This document shows positions 33,646 through 42,078 of a DNA stretch of 64,000 nt, piece by piece. A model generated the notes under the pieces. That model ran no database searches. It saw only the letters and a program-made list of their open reading frames with translations, and was not told the DNA's origin. How positions within the stretch are numbered: position 1 is the stretch's first letter; each line of letters starts with the position of its first letter. Source of the DNA: Phycisphaerales bacterium (GTDB lineage Bacteria; Planctomycetota; Phycisphaerae; Phycisphaerales; UBA1924); contig DASPKU010000012.1 in NCBI GenBank assembly GCA_035627955.1, positions 246,414-310,413 on the forward strand. Reading direction: 5' to 3'. The position numbers were made by a program, and so were the translations under genes.

Positions 33646-34776
33646 ATGGTCCACGTCGCCCTGCGCATGCTGTTTGGAGACCGGGCCAAGTACCTGACGC
33701 TGGTGCTTGGGCTGGCGTTCGCCGCGCTGCTGATGAACCAGCAGGGCGCGATCTTCATGGGGCTGCTGAACCAGGCGACGGGGCCGCTGCAGAACGTGAC
33801 GCAGCCGGACCTGTGGGTGACGGACCCGGGCACGAAGTGGGTGGCCGAGTACCGCTCGCTGAGCGACCAGAAGGTCGGGCGGGTGCGGAGCGTGCCGGGG
33901 GTCGAGTGGGCGGAGCCGTTCTTCAACGCGTGGGCGGTGGTTGAGCTCAAGAACGGGGACTTCAAGCGCGTGCAACTGATGGGCGTGCCGCGGACCACGC
34001 TGGTGGGGCGGCCGGCGGTCGTCACGCGCGGGCGGATCGAGGATCTGTGGATCCCCGACGCGATCATGGTGGACGAGAACTCGGCGCCGATGCTGGGGAA
34101 CCCGGAGATCGGCGATGTGCTGAAGATGAACGACCGGCGGGCGCTGGTGGTGGGCTTCTGCAAGGCCAAGCGCGGCTTTGAGAGCAACGCGATCGTGTAC
34201 ACGACGTTCGACCGGGCGCAGGAGTACTCGCCGGTGGGGCGGAAGCGGACGAGCTACATCCTGGTGAAGGTGAAGCCGGATGCGGACGTGGCGACGGTGC
34301 AGGCGGAGATCAACCGGATTGCGGACGTGGCCGCGTTCACACCGCAGGAGTTCAGGAAGCGGAGCATCGAGTTCATTGTGACGGCGACGGGGATCGGCGT
34401 GAACTTCGGGATCACGATCACGCTGGGGTTTGTGGTGGGCGTGCTGCTGTCGGCGTCGGTGTTCTACCAGTTCACGCTGGAGAACCTGCGGCACTTCGCG
34501 GTGCTGCGGGCGATGGGCACGCAGACGCGGGCGCTGGTGGGGATGGTGCTGGTGCAGGCGCTGGTGGTCGCGGTGGTGGGCTACGGCATCGGCGCGGGCG
34601 TGGCGGGGGCGTTCGCGATCATGTCGCAGAAGATCGAGAGCGACCTGGCGACGTACTTCCCGTGGCAGCTGCTGGTGGGGAGCTTCTTCGCGACGCTGTT
34701 CACGATCGGGGTGGGGAGCCTGCTGAGTTTGCGGCGGGTGCTGCGGATCAATGTCGGGACTGTTTTCGGAGCCTAG
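33646..34776 (+). CDS. FtsX-like ABC transporter permease (DevC/MacB type)
   Basis: 376 residues. One N-terminal helix (YLTLVLGLAFAALLMN), a large periplasmic domain (about 40-240) and three C-terminal helices with the FtsX-type segment (LGFVVGVLLSASVFYQFT, LRAMGTQTRALVGMVLVQAL, FFATLFTIGVGSLLSL). This is the topology of permeases working with a periplasmic adaptor and an outer-membrane channel (DevBCA, MacAB). The adaptor gene follows after 3 bp. No ATPase gene is found here, so it must be encoded elsewhere. Confidence 0.88.
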   Translation: MVHVALRMLFGDRAKYLTLVLGLAFAALLMNQQGAIFMGLLNQATGPLQNVTQPDLWVTDPGTKWVAEYRSLSDQKVGRVRSVPGVEWAEPFFNAWAVVELKNGDFKRVQLMGVPRTTLVGRPAVVTRGRIEDLWIPDAIMVDENSAPMLGNPEIGDVLKMNDRRALVVGFCKAKRGFESNAIVYTTFDRAQEYSPVGRKRTSYILVKVKPDADVATVQAEINRIADVAAFTPQEFRKRSIEFIVTATGIGVNFGITITLGFVVGVLLSASVFYQFTLENLRHFAVLRAMGTQTRALVGMVLVQALVVAVVGYGIGAGVAGAFAIMSQKIESDLATYFPWQLLVGSFFATLFTIGVGSLLSLRRVLRINVGTVFGA

Positions 34777-34779
34777 CGC

Positions 34780-35889
34780 ATGGCGAAGTACATCACGTTC
34801 ATCCTCTCGGCGGTCGGGCTCGCGGTGGGCGTGTGGGCGGTGTCCACGGCCAAGCAGGAGCCGCCAGTCGTGCCGCTCGCACGCGAGGCGTCGGTGAACC
34901 CGTTCAGCAACGGGGTGGCGGCGCTGGGGCTGGTGGAGCCCGCCGGGCGCGAAGTTGAGGTTCTCCCGCCGGAGCCGGGGATGGTGATGGAAGTATTCGT
35001 GCAGGTGGGCGATCGCGTGGAGGCGGGTGCGCCGCTGTTCCGGCTTGATACGCGTCGGCTGGAGGCTGACCTGATGCGGGCGCAGGCGGCGGTGGCCACG
35101 GGCAAGGCCGAGATCGCGCGGTGGGAGGCGCTGCCGCGGGCGGAGGACCTGCCGCCGCTGGAGGCGGCGGTCACGCGCGCGGAGGCGATCGTGCGCGACC
35201 GGCAGGACACGCTCCAGCGGACGCAGGAGGCGCTCCAGCGGAACGCCCTCAGCGAGCGGGACCTCTCGGCCGCACGCTTCGCGCTCGAGGCGGCACAGGC
35301 GGAGCTTGTCACAGCGCAGGCGAACCTGGCTCGAGCAAAGGCGGGCGGCTGGCAGCCGGACCTGGTGGTGGCGCAGGCGGCGCTGGGCGTGCAGGAGCAG
35401 GAGGTCGCGGCACTGAAGCTGCTGATCGATCGGCTGACGGTGCGGGCGCCGCGGGCGGGCATGGTGCTGCGGCGGGAGGTGGAGCCGGGCGAGTTCATCA
35501 CGAACGAGACGCTGCGCCCGGCGATGATCCTTGGAGATCTTTCGAAGCTGCACATCCGGGCGCAGGTGGACGAGGAGGACATCGCGCTGGTGGGTGGATC
35601 GCCGCGGGCGGTGGCGCGGACGCGCGGCGCGGCCCCGGTGCAGGTGCCGCTCACGCTGCTGCGGGTGGAGCCCTATGCCCGCCCGAAGACCGACCTGCTG
35701 GGCATCAACACCGAGCGTGTGGACACGCGGGTGATCGACGTGGTGTTCGAGGCGGGCGCGCCGGAGGGCGCGGTGTACCCGGGCATGGGGGTGGACGTGT
35801 TTATCGAGGCTGTCGCGCGGCCGGCGGGCGGCGCCCCTCCCGCTCCTTCGGCCGGTGCGGGTCGGACGTCAGCTCCTCGCCCTTCCTGA
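34780..35889 (+). CDS. HlyD/DevB-type periplasmic adaptor
   Basis: 369 residues. An N-terminal membrane anchor (ITFILSAVGLAVGVWAVS) is followed by a split lipoyl/barrel-sandwich domain (VLPPEPGMVMEVFVQVGDRV and VRAPRAGMVLRREVEPGEF). Between these is an alpha-helical coiled hairpin at about 95-210. The beta-barrel region follows, ending GMGVDVFIEAV. It bridges the permease and an outer-membrane exit duct in type I-like efflux. The 3' end overlaps the convergent lipoprotein gene by 89 bp. Confidence 0.9.
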   Translation: MAKYITFILSAVGLAVGVWAVSTAKQEPPVVPLAREASVNPFSNGVAALGLVEPAGREVEVLPPEPGMVMEVFVQVGDRVEAGAPLFRLDTRRLEADLMRAQAAVATGKAEIARWEALPRAEDLPPLEAAVTRAEAIVRDRQDTLQRTQEALQRNALSERDLSAARFALEAAQAELVTAQANLARAKAGGWQPDLVVAQAALGVQEQEVAALKLLIDRLTVRAPRAGMVLRREVEPGEFITNETLRPAMILGDLSKLHIRAQVDEEDIALVGGSPRAVARTRGAAPVQVPLTLLRVEPYARPKTDLLGINTERVDTRVIDVVFEAGAPEGAVYPGMGVDVFIEAVARPAGGAPPAPSAGAGRTSAPRPS

Positions 35890-36328
35890 TTCGCAGGTCG
35901 GGCGGGGGCGTCGCCTGGTTGGAGTCGGGATCGAGCAGGGCGGTGATGTGCTTGCTGAGCGCGGTGGCGTAGGGCTCATCGCCCAGCAGCCCGACGCGGA
36001 TGCTGACCATGGTGAGCATCTCGCCACGCCGCCGGATGCGGAACCAGATCTCGGCGTCGGTCTCGTCGACGGCCTTGATGTAGACGAACGCGTTGCCTTC
36101 GTCGGGGACATCGGAGATCGGCCGCAGGCCGAGCTGCGAGATGGCGGTGCGCACGGCCACGACGGTGTCGTAGAAGCGGTTGGGGTAGTAGGTCTCGAGG
36201 GCGCCGCTGTTGAAGGTGCTGGTGCCGTACTCGGCGACGGCGGCGACGCCGGTGATGACGGGGGCGGTGCAGCCGGGGAGCAGGGTGAGGATCGCGGCGG
36301 CGGCGAGGAGCGGGGCAGGTCTCGGCAT
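35801..36328 (-). CDS. Small lipoprotein (DUF3568-like)
   Basis: 175 residues. Lipoprotein signal with lipobox LLPGC (Cys20) means acylation and membrane anchoring. The mature part (YYPNRFYDTVVAVRTAISQL, AFVYIKAVDETDAEIWFRI) resembles the DUF3568 pattern. The last ~30 residues are encoded inside the adaptor gene's 3' end on the opposite strand, and are Arg/Pro-rich and probably unstructured. Function unknown. Confidence 0.78.
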   Translation of the reverse strand: MPRPAPLLAAAAILTLLPGCTAPVITGVAAVAEYGTSTFNSGALETYYPNRFYDTVVAVRTAISQLGLRPISDVPDEGNAFVYIKAVDETDAEIWFRIRRRGEMLTMVSIRVGLLGDEPYATALSKHITALLDPDSNQATPPPDLRIRKGEELTSDPHRPKEREGRRPPAARQPR

Positions 36329-36397
36329 TGGAGGTAGCGTACCGCGCCGGTAACGGGGAGGTGTGAAACGGTTGGTCGAGGTGAGTCGCCGCCAACC

Positions 36398-36434
36398 CGG
36401 GACTTCGCTCAGAGCAGCTCAGTCCCGGCGTCGT
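36398..36434 (+). repeat. CGGGACT/AGTCCCG REP-like hairpin, copy 3
   Basis: Arms at 36398-36404 and 36421-36427, preceded by CGCCGCCAAC and followed by GCGTCGTGG as in the other copies. It ends 12 bp from the acs stop. Confidence 0.72.
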
Positions 36435-36445
36435 GGTGTTTGCCG

Positions 36446-38545
36446 TTACTCCTCGTCGGCACGGAGCTTGGCGACGACGCTGAAGTCCTCGAGCGTGGTG
36501 GTGTCCTGCGTGATCTTCTCCACCCCCGCGGCCACGTCCCGCAGCAGGCGGCGCATGATCTTGCCGCTGCGGGTCTTGGGGAGGCCGTCGGTGAAGCGGA
36601 TGACATCGGGGCGGGCGAGGCCGCCGATCTCCTTCGCGACATGGGCGCCGAGCTCCTTCTTCAGCGAGTCGTCGGGCTTGCCCTCCTTGAGGAACGTGGA
36701 CTTGAGCGTGACGAAGGCGCAGATCGCCTGGCCCTTCATGTCGTGCGGCATGCCAACCACCGCGGCCTCGGCGACCGCGGGGTGCGACACGAGGGCGGAT
36801 TCCACCTCCATGGTCCCGAGGCGGTGGCCGCTGACGTTAATGACGTCATCAACCCTACCCATGACCCAGAAGTAGCCGTCCTCATCGCGACGGGCGCCGT
36901 CGGCGGAGAAGTAGTACGGCTCGCCGGTCGTTGGGTCCTTGATGCGGGACCAGTAGCCCTTGATGTAGCGGTCGCGGTCGCCGAAGACGCCACGGAGCAT
37001 GCCGGGCCAGGGCTTGCGGGTGACGAGCAGGCCACCCTGGTTGGGGCCGAGCTCCTGGCCCTGCTCGTTGACGATCGCGGCGTCGATGCCGGGGAAGGGG
37101 AGCGTGCACGAGCCGGGCTTGGTGGCGATCGCGCCGGGGAGCGGCGTGATGACGTGCCCGCCGGTCTCGGTCTGCCAGTAGGTGTCGACGACGGGGCAGC
37201 GCTCGCGCCCGATGTGCTTGTGGTACCAGATCCACGCCTCGGGGTTGATGGGCTCGCCCACGGTGCCGAGCAGGCGCAGCGAGGAGAGGTCGTGCCGGGC
37301 GGGGTGCTCGTCGCCCCACTTCATGAAGGTGCGGATTGCGGTGGGCGCGGTGTAGAGCTGCGTGACCTTGTGGCGCTCGACGATGTCCCAGAAGCGGTCG
37401 CCCCCGCCGCCGGGCAGGGCGGGGAAGTTGGGGGCGCCCTCGTACATCAGAGTTGGCACGCGGTTGGCCATGACGCCATAGAGCACGTAGGAGTGGCCGG
37501 TGACCCAGCCGACGTCGGCGGTGCACCAGAAGACCTGGCCCGCGTCGGGGATGAGGTTGAACACGAGCTTCGCGGTGTACGCGGTGTAGAGCAGGTAGCC
37601 GCCGGTGGTGTGGATGATCCCCTTGGGCTTGCCGGTGCTGCCGCTGGTGTAGAGCAGGAACAGCATGTCCTCGCTGTCCATGGGCTCGCAGGGGCAGTCG
37701 GGGGATGCTTCGCAGACGCCGGCCTCGTAATCGTGCACGTGAGCGACATTGGCCTTCAGGGTGCTGATGGTCGCGGCGTCGCGGGTGCGCGTGCGCTCCA
37801 GCACGATCACGTCGCGCACGGCGTTGCCATTGTTCTTGAGAGCGGCGCAGGCCTCGGTGACGTTCTTGAGGAGCGGGACAACCTCGCCGCGCCGGTAGCC
37901 GCCGTCGGCGGTGATGATGACCTTGCTGGAGGCGTCGGTGACGCGCTCGACGATCGCGTGGGGCGCGAAGCCGCCGAAGATCACCGAGTGCACGGCCCCG
38001 ATGCGGGCGCACGCGAGCACGGCCACGGCGAGCTCGGGCACCATGGGCATGTAGATCGTGACCACATCGCCTTTCTTGACGCCGAGCCGCTTGAGCATGC
38101 TGCCCAGGCGCGAGGTCTGCTCCTTGAGCTCGCGGTAGGTGAGCTCGCGGACCTCGGGGTCGGGGGCGTAGCGGCTATCGGGCGCAGGATGCTGCGTGCG
38201 CGGCGTGACGGGCTCGCCCTCCCAGATGAGGCCGACGTCGTCGCCGTGCCCGGCCTTCACGTGCCGGTCGACGCAGTTGTAACAGGCGTTGAGCGTGGCG
38301 CCGAGGAACCACTTCGCGTCCGGCGGGTTCCACTCCAGCACCTTCAACCAGGGGCTGAACCAGTCGAGCATCGCCGCCTGCTCGGCCCAGAAGCCCTCGG
38401 GGTCGCGGATGGAGCGGGCGTGGAGCTGCTTGTAGGCGTCAAGGCTGGGCACATGCCACTTGGAGAAGCCGTGGGAGGTGGCGGGGCCAGGCGGGAAGGT
38501 GCGGGCCTCGTTGAGGACGGAGTGGATGCCGTCGGTGGTGGTCAT
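36446..38545 (-). CDS. acs: Acetyl-CoA synthetase (AMP-forming)
   Basis: Activates acetate to acetyl-CoA via acetyl-AMP. 699 residues from ATG 38545; a longer in-frame start falls in a repeat and is rejected. Motifs: ATP loop YTSGSTGKPKGI near 298, VDTYWQTETGGHVITPLPG, and the C-terminal Lys in KTRSGKIMRRLLR near 660, the site acetylated in other bacteria. WFLGATLNACYNCVDRH near the N-terminus is typical of Acs. About 40 residues longer than the E. coli enzyme. Confidence 0.96.
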   Translation of the reverse strand: MTTTDGIHSVLNEARTFPPGPATSHGFSKWHVPSLDAYKQLHARSIRDPEGFWAEQAAMLDWFSPWLKVLEWNPPDAKWFLGATLNACYNCVDRHVKAGHGDDVGLIWEGEPVTPRTQHPAPDSRYAPDPEVRELTYRELKEQTSRLGSMLKRLGVKKGDVVTIYMPMVPELAVAVLACARIGAVHSVIFGGFAPHAIVERVTDASSKVIITADGGYRRGEVVPLLKNVTEACAALKNNGNAVRDVIVLERTRTRDAATISTLKANVAHVHDYEAGVCEASPDCPCEPMDSEDMLFLLYTSGSTGKPKGIIHTTGGYLLYTAYTAKLVFNLIPDAGQVFWCTADVGWVTGHSYVLYGVMANRVPTLMYEGAPNFPALPGGGGDRFWDIVERHKVTQLYTAPTAIRTFMKWGDEHPARHDLSSLRLLGTVGEPINPEAWIWYHKHIGRERCPVVDTYWQTETGGHVITPLPGAIATKPGSCTLPFPGIDAAIVNEQGQELGPNQGGLLVTRKPWPGMLRGVFGDRDRYIKGYWSRIKDPTTGEPYYFSADGARRDEDGYFWVMGRVDDVINVSGHRLGTMEVESALVSHPAVAEAAVVGMPHDMKGQAICAFVTLKSTFLKEGKPDDSLKKELGAHVAKEIGGLARPDVIRFTDGLPKTRSGKIMRRLLRDVAAGVEKITQDTTTLEDFSVVAKLRADEE

Positions 38546-38577
38546 GGGTGCAGTGTATGTGGCGCTGGAAAAGGCGG

Positions 38578-38617
38578 GAATACCGAACACGGAGGCACGG
38601 GGAGCACGGAGGGAGAG
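38578..38617 (+). repeat. CACGGAGG repeat arm, empty pair (left)
   Basis: Begins GAATACCGAACACGGAGGCA, nearly identical to the complement of the right arm of the GxxExxY cassette. The facing arm is at 38815-38852. Between them lies about 195 bp of Gly-rich GTGAGGAGGTGAGG-type sequence without a gene. Confidence 0.8.
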
Positions 38618-38736
38618 CAGGGAGGGGAGGATTGTTGGAGTGATCGTTGAGGGGGTGAGTGGGTGTGGGAGTGAGGAGGTGAGGAGGTGAGTGGATTGTG
38701 ACTGAGCGGACGGGATGGTTCGTTGAGGGAGGATGA

Positions 38737-40191
38737 TCAGTGATCATCTTCTTTGTTCAGGTCTTCCCGCCTTGGCTCGTGTTCCGCCTTCGCGTCCTTG
38801 TTCTCCTCGCCTTTCCCCTCTCCGTCCCTCCGTGTCTCCGTGTTTGGTACCCGCTTCTTCGGCTCGCGGCGGAGGGTGCTGGGCGTCATCTCGTCGGTGA
38901 AGAAGAACGCGTCGCACTGCTTGGTCCAGTTGGCGGTGCAGGGGGCGTAGCCCAGCGGGCGGGCGGTGAGCGGCTCCTTGAGCCAGGCGCCGCCCGCCTT
39001 GCCACTCGCCGTTTTGAGATCGAGGTAGGCGAAGCCCAAGCCCGCCTCGTGGAGCATGGCATCAAGCGTGTCGGCGGGCGCCTTCTGGATCGGGTTGGAG
39101 CCGGACCAGGGGCGGCCGATTTTGCCGTGGTGGGCGAGGAACATGACGCTGTACATCGCGTCGCCCAGCTGTTTGCGGGCGGTGTGGCCCATGGTGATGG
39201 TCTTGTCGTAGAACTCGGCGTTGCCATTCAGCGCGGCCTTTGGGGCGTCGTAGATGTTGTGGTAGCTCGCGGCCCACACGATGACCTTGCGGCCCTTGTA
39301 ATAGTCGTCGGCGAGCCAGGCAAGGTTCTCGCCCATGGCGGCGTCGCGGATGTTGCCCGCATCGCGCGAGCGGACGCGCTGGATGCGCAGCTGCTCGGTG
39401 AAGGCGAGCTGGTTCTTGAGGCAGCGGCGCATGAAGTCGATGTCGCGGGGGGCGTGCACGCGGGTCAGGATCTCTCGCTTCTCGTCCAAGGTCTTGATCA
39501 CGCCCTCGACCGCCTTCATCTGCTCGGTAGGGCGCGAGGTGGGGCCCTCGTCGTACTCGGCGAGCCACTTGCTGAGGTTCTTCACCGCGTCGCGCTGCTC
39601 GGTGGGCAGGATGTCGGGTCCCGCCTTGCGGAAGAACACCTCGACCGCGCGGGGGAAGTCGTCGCGGGCGTTGTGCGAAGAGAACTGGCTGTCGAAGCCG
39701 GCGAGCTCGACCGGACGCTCGGTGCGGTTGCTGTCGCGCACGTACTCGAGCAGCTCGCGGCACTGCTCCGACGCGGCCCAGATGCCGAACAGGCCGCGCT
39801 GGTGGGCCTCCGAGAGCGGGGCGTTGTTGCGCATGCCCTCGTCGACCCATGCCATGTCGAACATGCCCGACTCGAACGCGAGCACGTCAAAGCCCATCTT
39901 CTGGTGGAGGAACTTGATGAGGCGCGACTTGGCGAGGAAGCACGCGCCGTCGCCGTGGGTTTGCTCGCCGAGCAGCACGACGCGGGCGTTGCCGATGAGC
40001 GGGATGAGCGGCTCGAGGTCGGCGAAGTCCTCGTCGGCGGGTTCGATGGTGCGGATGGGGACTGCGGCCTCTTTGAGGAACGCGACCTTGGCATCTCGCG
40101 CCGTAGGTGCGGCGGTGTCCTGGGCGAAGGCGGGCGGGGCGAGAAGCAGGGCCAGGACAGGGATCAGCACGGCAAGGAGGGTGCGGCGCAT
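38737..40191 (-). CDS. Exported erythromycin-esterase-like protein
   Basis: 484 residues from ATG 40191. Signal peptide MRRTLLAVLIPVLALLLAPP with cleavage after FAQ. The Ere-family core shows VVLLGEQTHGDGACF near residue 73, FESGMFDMAW, GLFGIWAASEQCRELLEYV and VIVWAASYHNI. Characterised Ere enzymes open macrolide rings, but many homologues act on other substrates, so resistance should not be assumed. The C-terminal ~35 residues (VPNTETRRDGEGKGEE onward) are translated from a CACGGAGG repeat arm and following sequence, an apparent late addition. Confidence 0.85.
   Translation of the reverse strand: MRRTLLAVLIPVLALLLAPPAFAQDTAAPTARDAKVAFLKEAAVPIRTIEPADEDFADLEPLIPLIGNARVVLLGEQTHGDGACFLAKSRLIKFLHQKMGFDVLAFESGMFDMAWVDEGMRNNAPLSEAHQRGLFGIWAASEQCRELLEYVRDSNRTERPVELAGFDSQFSSHNARDDFPRAVEVFFRKAGPDILPTEQRDAVKNLSKWLAEYDEGPTSRPTEQMKAVEGVIKTLDEKREILTRVHAPRDIDFMRRCLKNQLAFTEQLRIQRVRSRDAGNIRDAAMGENLAWLADDYYKGRKVIVWAASYHNIYDAPKAALNGNAEFYDKTITMGHTARKQLGDAMYSVMFLAHHGKIGRPWSGSNPIQKAPADTLDAMLHEAGLGFAYLDLKTASGKAGGAWLKEPLTARPLGYAPCTANWTKQCDAFFFTDEMTPSTLRREPKKRVPNTETRRDGEGKGEENKDAKAEHEPRREDLNKEDDH
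38815..38852 (-). repeat. CACGGAGG repeat arm, empty pair (right, inside gene)
   Basis: The complement reads GGTACCAAACACGGAGACAC onward. It lies in frame within the 3' end of the esterase-like gene and encodes the NTETRR segment of its tail. Confidence 0.78.
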
Positions 40192-40258
40192 GCATCCGGT
40201 ATAGCGAGTCGGGGCGGGGTTGTCGATGGTGAACTGGCGCAGGTTGCCACGGTCTCCG

Positions 40259-40361
40259 GAACCCGCGGAGCGGGTGGCTTGCAATAGCCCAGGGTGGAGC
40301 GAGTCCTCGAGCGGAACCCTGGGTTCCGGAGCGCAGCAGCCGAGCCCCGGAGGGGCGGCCC
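40259..40361 (-). repeat. RAYT-associated three-hairpin repeat, copy B
   Basis: Complement of copies A and C with the same three stems. It ends 42 bp before the transposase start and overlaps the promoter side of the esterase-like gene. Confidence 0.88.
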
Positions 40362-40402
40362 TTCACTATGTTGGCGCTCATGCGGTGATGTATCCTCCGC
40401 GA

Positions 40403-40861
40403 ATGGGGCACACGTTCTCCTCATTGCTCTCGCACCTCGTCTTTTCGACGAAGAACCGCGATCCATGGATCCAACCCGAAATGGAGCAGCGCCTGTTCTC
40501 CTACTGCGCAACAGTGGCGCAGTCAGAAGGCGGGCGGATCCTCTGCATGAACGGCATGCCCGATCACGTGCACCTGCTGCTATCCCTCAAACCGACGGTG
40601 GCGCCATCGAACTCCGTGCGGGCCATCAAGGCGAACTCGTCGAGGTTCATTCACGAGACGTTCGCGGATCACCGGCGGTTCGCGTGGCAGGGTGGTTACG
40701 CGATCTTCTCCGTGAGCGAATCCGTCTCGCCAAAGGTGCGGGGGTACATCGATGACCAGAAATCGCGCCACGGGGCGATGCGCTTCGAGGACGAGTACGT
40801 ACAGCTGTTGGACCTGCACAACCTGCCGTATGAGACGCAATACCTGTTCGATGATGAATGA
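40403..40861 (+). CDS. REP-associated tyrosine transposase (RAYT, IS200/IS605-like)
   Basis: 152 residues from ATG 40403. The Y1 HUH nuclease fold is shown by the metal-binding His pair in NGMPDHVHLLL near residue 55 and the catalytic Tyr in VRGYIDDQK near 115. RAYTs are domesticated, single-copy relatives of IS200/IS605 TnpA that recognise REP hairpins. Here the gene lies between inverted copies B and C of a three-hairpin repeat, with the stop codon immediately followed by copy C. Intact and probably functional. Confidence 0.93.
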   Translation: MGHTFSSLLSHLVFSTKNRDPWIQPEMEQRLFSYCATVAQSEGGRILCMNGMPDHVHLLLSLKPTVAPSNSVRAIKANSSRFIHETFADHRRFAWQGGYAIFSVSESVSPKVRGYIDDQKSRHGAMRFEDEYVQLLDLHNLPYETQYLFDDE

Positions 40862-40965
40862 GGGCCGCCCCTGCGGGGCTCCACTTTGGCCGCCTGCACA
40901 CCCAGGGTTCCGCTCGAAGACTCGCTCCACCCTGGGCTACTACAAGGCACCCGCTATGCGGGTTC
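40862..40965 (+). repeat. RAYT-associated three-hairpin repeat, copy C
   Basis: Starts directly after the transposase stop. Stems: GCCCCTGCGGGGC; CCCAGGG/CCCTGGG (40901-40907 and 40930-40936); ACCCGCTATGCGGGT. Its far end forms the last codons of the convergent membrane protein ending at 40954. Confidence 0.88.
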
Positions 40966-42060
40966 GGAGCCGGGAGGAAGTGTGGTTCTGACGCCTCGAA
41001 GAGGCAGTAGGGCTGACACTCCACCTTGCGGCGGCTCGTACATTCCGAACCGCCTCACGAGCGCGTGGGTCAGAGCGGCGGGGGGCGCGTCGAAGTTGCG
41101 CTCGTGGAACAAAAGCGAGATGGCCGCCCAGCGTCCGTACCGGAGGTGAACCGTCGCGGTCCCGTGCTGCAGATCGGCGGTCAGCGGGTGCGAGTAGCTG
41201 ATGCCCGCGATCCGCTCCGCGGGGATCAGACGCGTCCTCCACCGCCGCTGGAGGCGGAGGCCGTCGGGTGCGATCGCGATGGCGCGGAGTTCGCCGCCAC
41301 GGAGGAGGTCGAAGGTCTTCAGGAGCCCGACGGCAAACGCGATGCACATGAGCAGCGGGACGAACGTCATTGCAAGCTGGAACGAAGGGCCGTCCCAGCG
41401 AAGGTCGGGGTCCGTGAGCATCGCGATCAGAGGCGCCACGGAGATCAGCACGGCCGATGTAGCGGCCACGCATGCCCACTCGAGGCAGACGAGGGGGCGT
41501 GATTTTGGTATCGCAGGGAAGAGCGCGACGTGAGTCCGTGCGTCGAAGGGCGCGCTCGCCGATTGCACGGCCTCATCGAACGCTCGAATGCCGGGGATGG
41601 GCCCGAAGAGCCGCTCGAGGGTGCCTGTGAACGCCTGGTCTCGCGTCCACTCCGGCGGTGCGAACCACGAGGTCAGCCCCTGCGCTTGAAGGACGTACAG
41701 GTGAGAGATGCGGGGCTTGCCCCTAACCTTGCTGCGGCTGAAGCGAATCCCGAGCACCTCCGCACGCGCCAACCGGCGGGGGCGCCCCACCCACGTGCGA
41801 ATGACCAGTTCATGCGCCGTCGCTGCGACGTACCGGGCCGTCAACGCAATGGCGCCCGCAAGCAGCAGACCGATCGTGCAGAAAGGAAACAGGACAGCGA
41901 AGAGAAGGCCCGGGGCCGCATCGGCGCCCGCGGGCCGGTCACGCTCGATCCCTAACGCGAACATCGCGCTGAACCCCCCCACCACGAGCAGGCACGGCCA
42001 CACCATCGGCCATAGCCGCCCCGACCACTCCACGCGTTCGCCGCCGGGCTGGTCCCCCAT
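40954..42060 (-). CDS. Membrane protein of unknown function
   Basis: 368 residues. Two pairs of hydrophobic segments (MVWPCLLVVGGFSAMFALGI and GLLFAVLFPFCTIGLLLAGA; then ECACVAATSAVL-like and FQLAMTFVPLLMCIAFAVGL). Each is followed by a soluble beta-rich domain (ELVIRTWVGRPRRLARAEV and LRAIAIAPDGLRLQRRWR), reminiscent of bacterial PH-like domains. The C-terminal few residues and stop come from the RAYT repeat. Overlap between repeat and gene suggests the original end was replaced. Separated from uvrC by 18 bp on the same strand. Confidence 0.6.
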   Translation of the reverse strand: MGDQPGGERVEWSGRLWPMVWPCLLVVGGFSAMFALGIERDRPAGADAAPGLLFAVLFPFCTIGLLLAGAIALTARYVAATAHELVIRTWVGRPRRLARAEVLGIRFSRSKVRGKPRISHLYVLQAQGLTSWFAPPEWTRDQAFTGTLERLFGPIPGIRAFDEAVQSASAPFDARTHVALFPAIPKSRPLVCLEWACVAATSAVLISVAPLIAMLTDPDLRWDGPSFQLAMTFVPLLMCIAFAVGLLKTFDLLRGGELRAIAIAPDGLRLQRRWRTRLIPAERIAGISYSHPLTADLQHGTATVHLRYGRWAAISLLFHERNFDAPPAALTHALVRRFGMYEPPQGGVSALLPLRGVRTTLPPGSEPA

Positions 42061-42078
42061 GGCTGAATCCCCGCCGCG

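Noticed and set aside
38737..40191. Macrolide resistance gene
   Set aside because: Ere-like fold alone does not show macrolide hydrolysis; exported and chromosomal, so resistance is unsupported.
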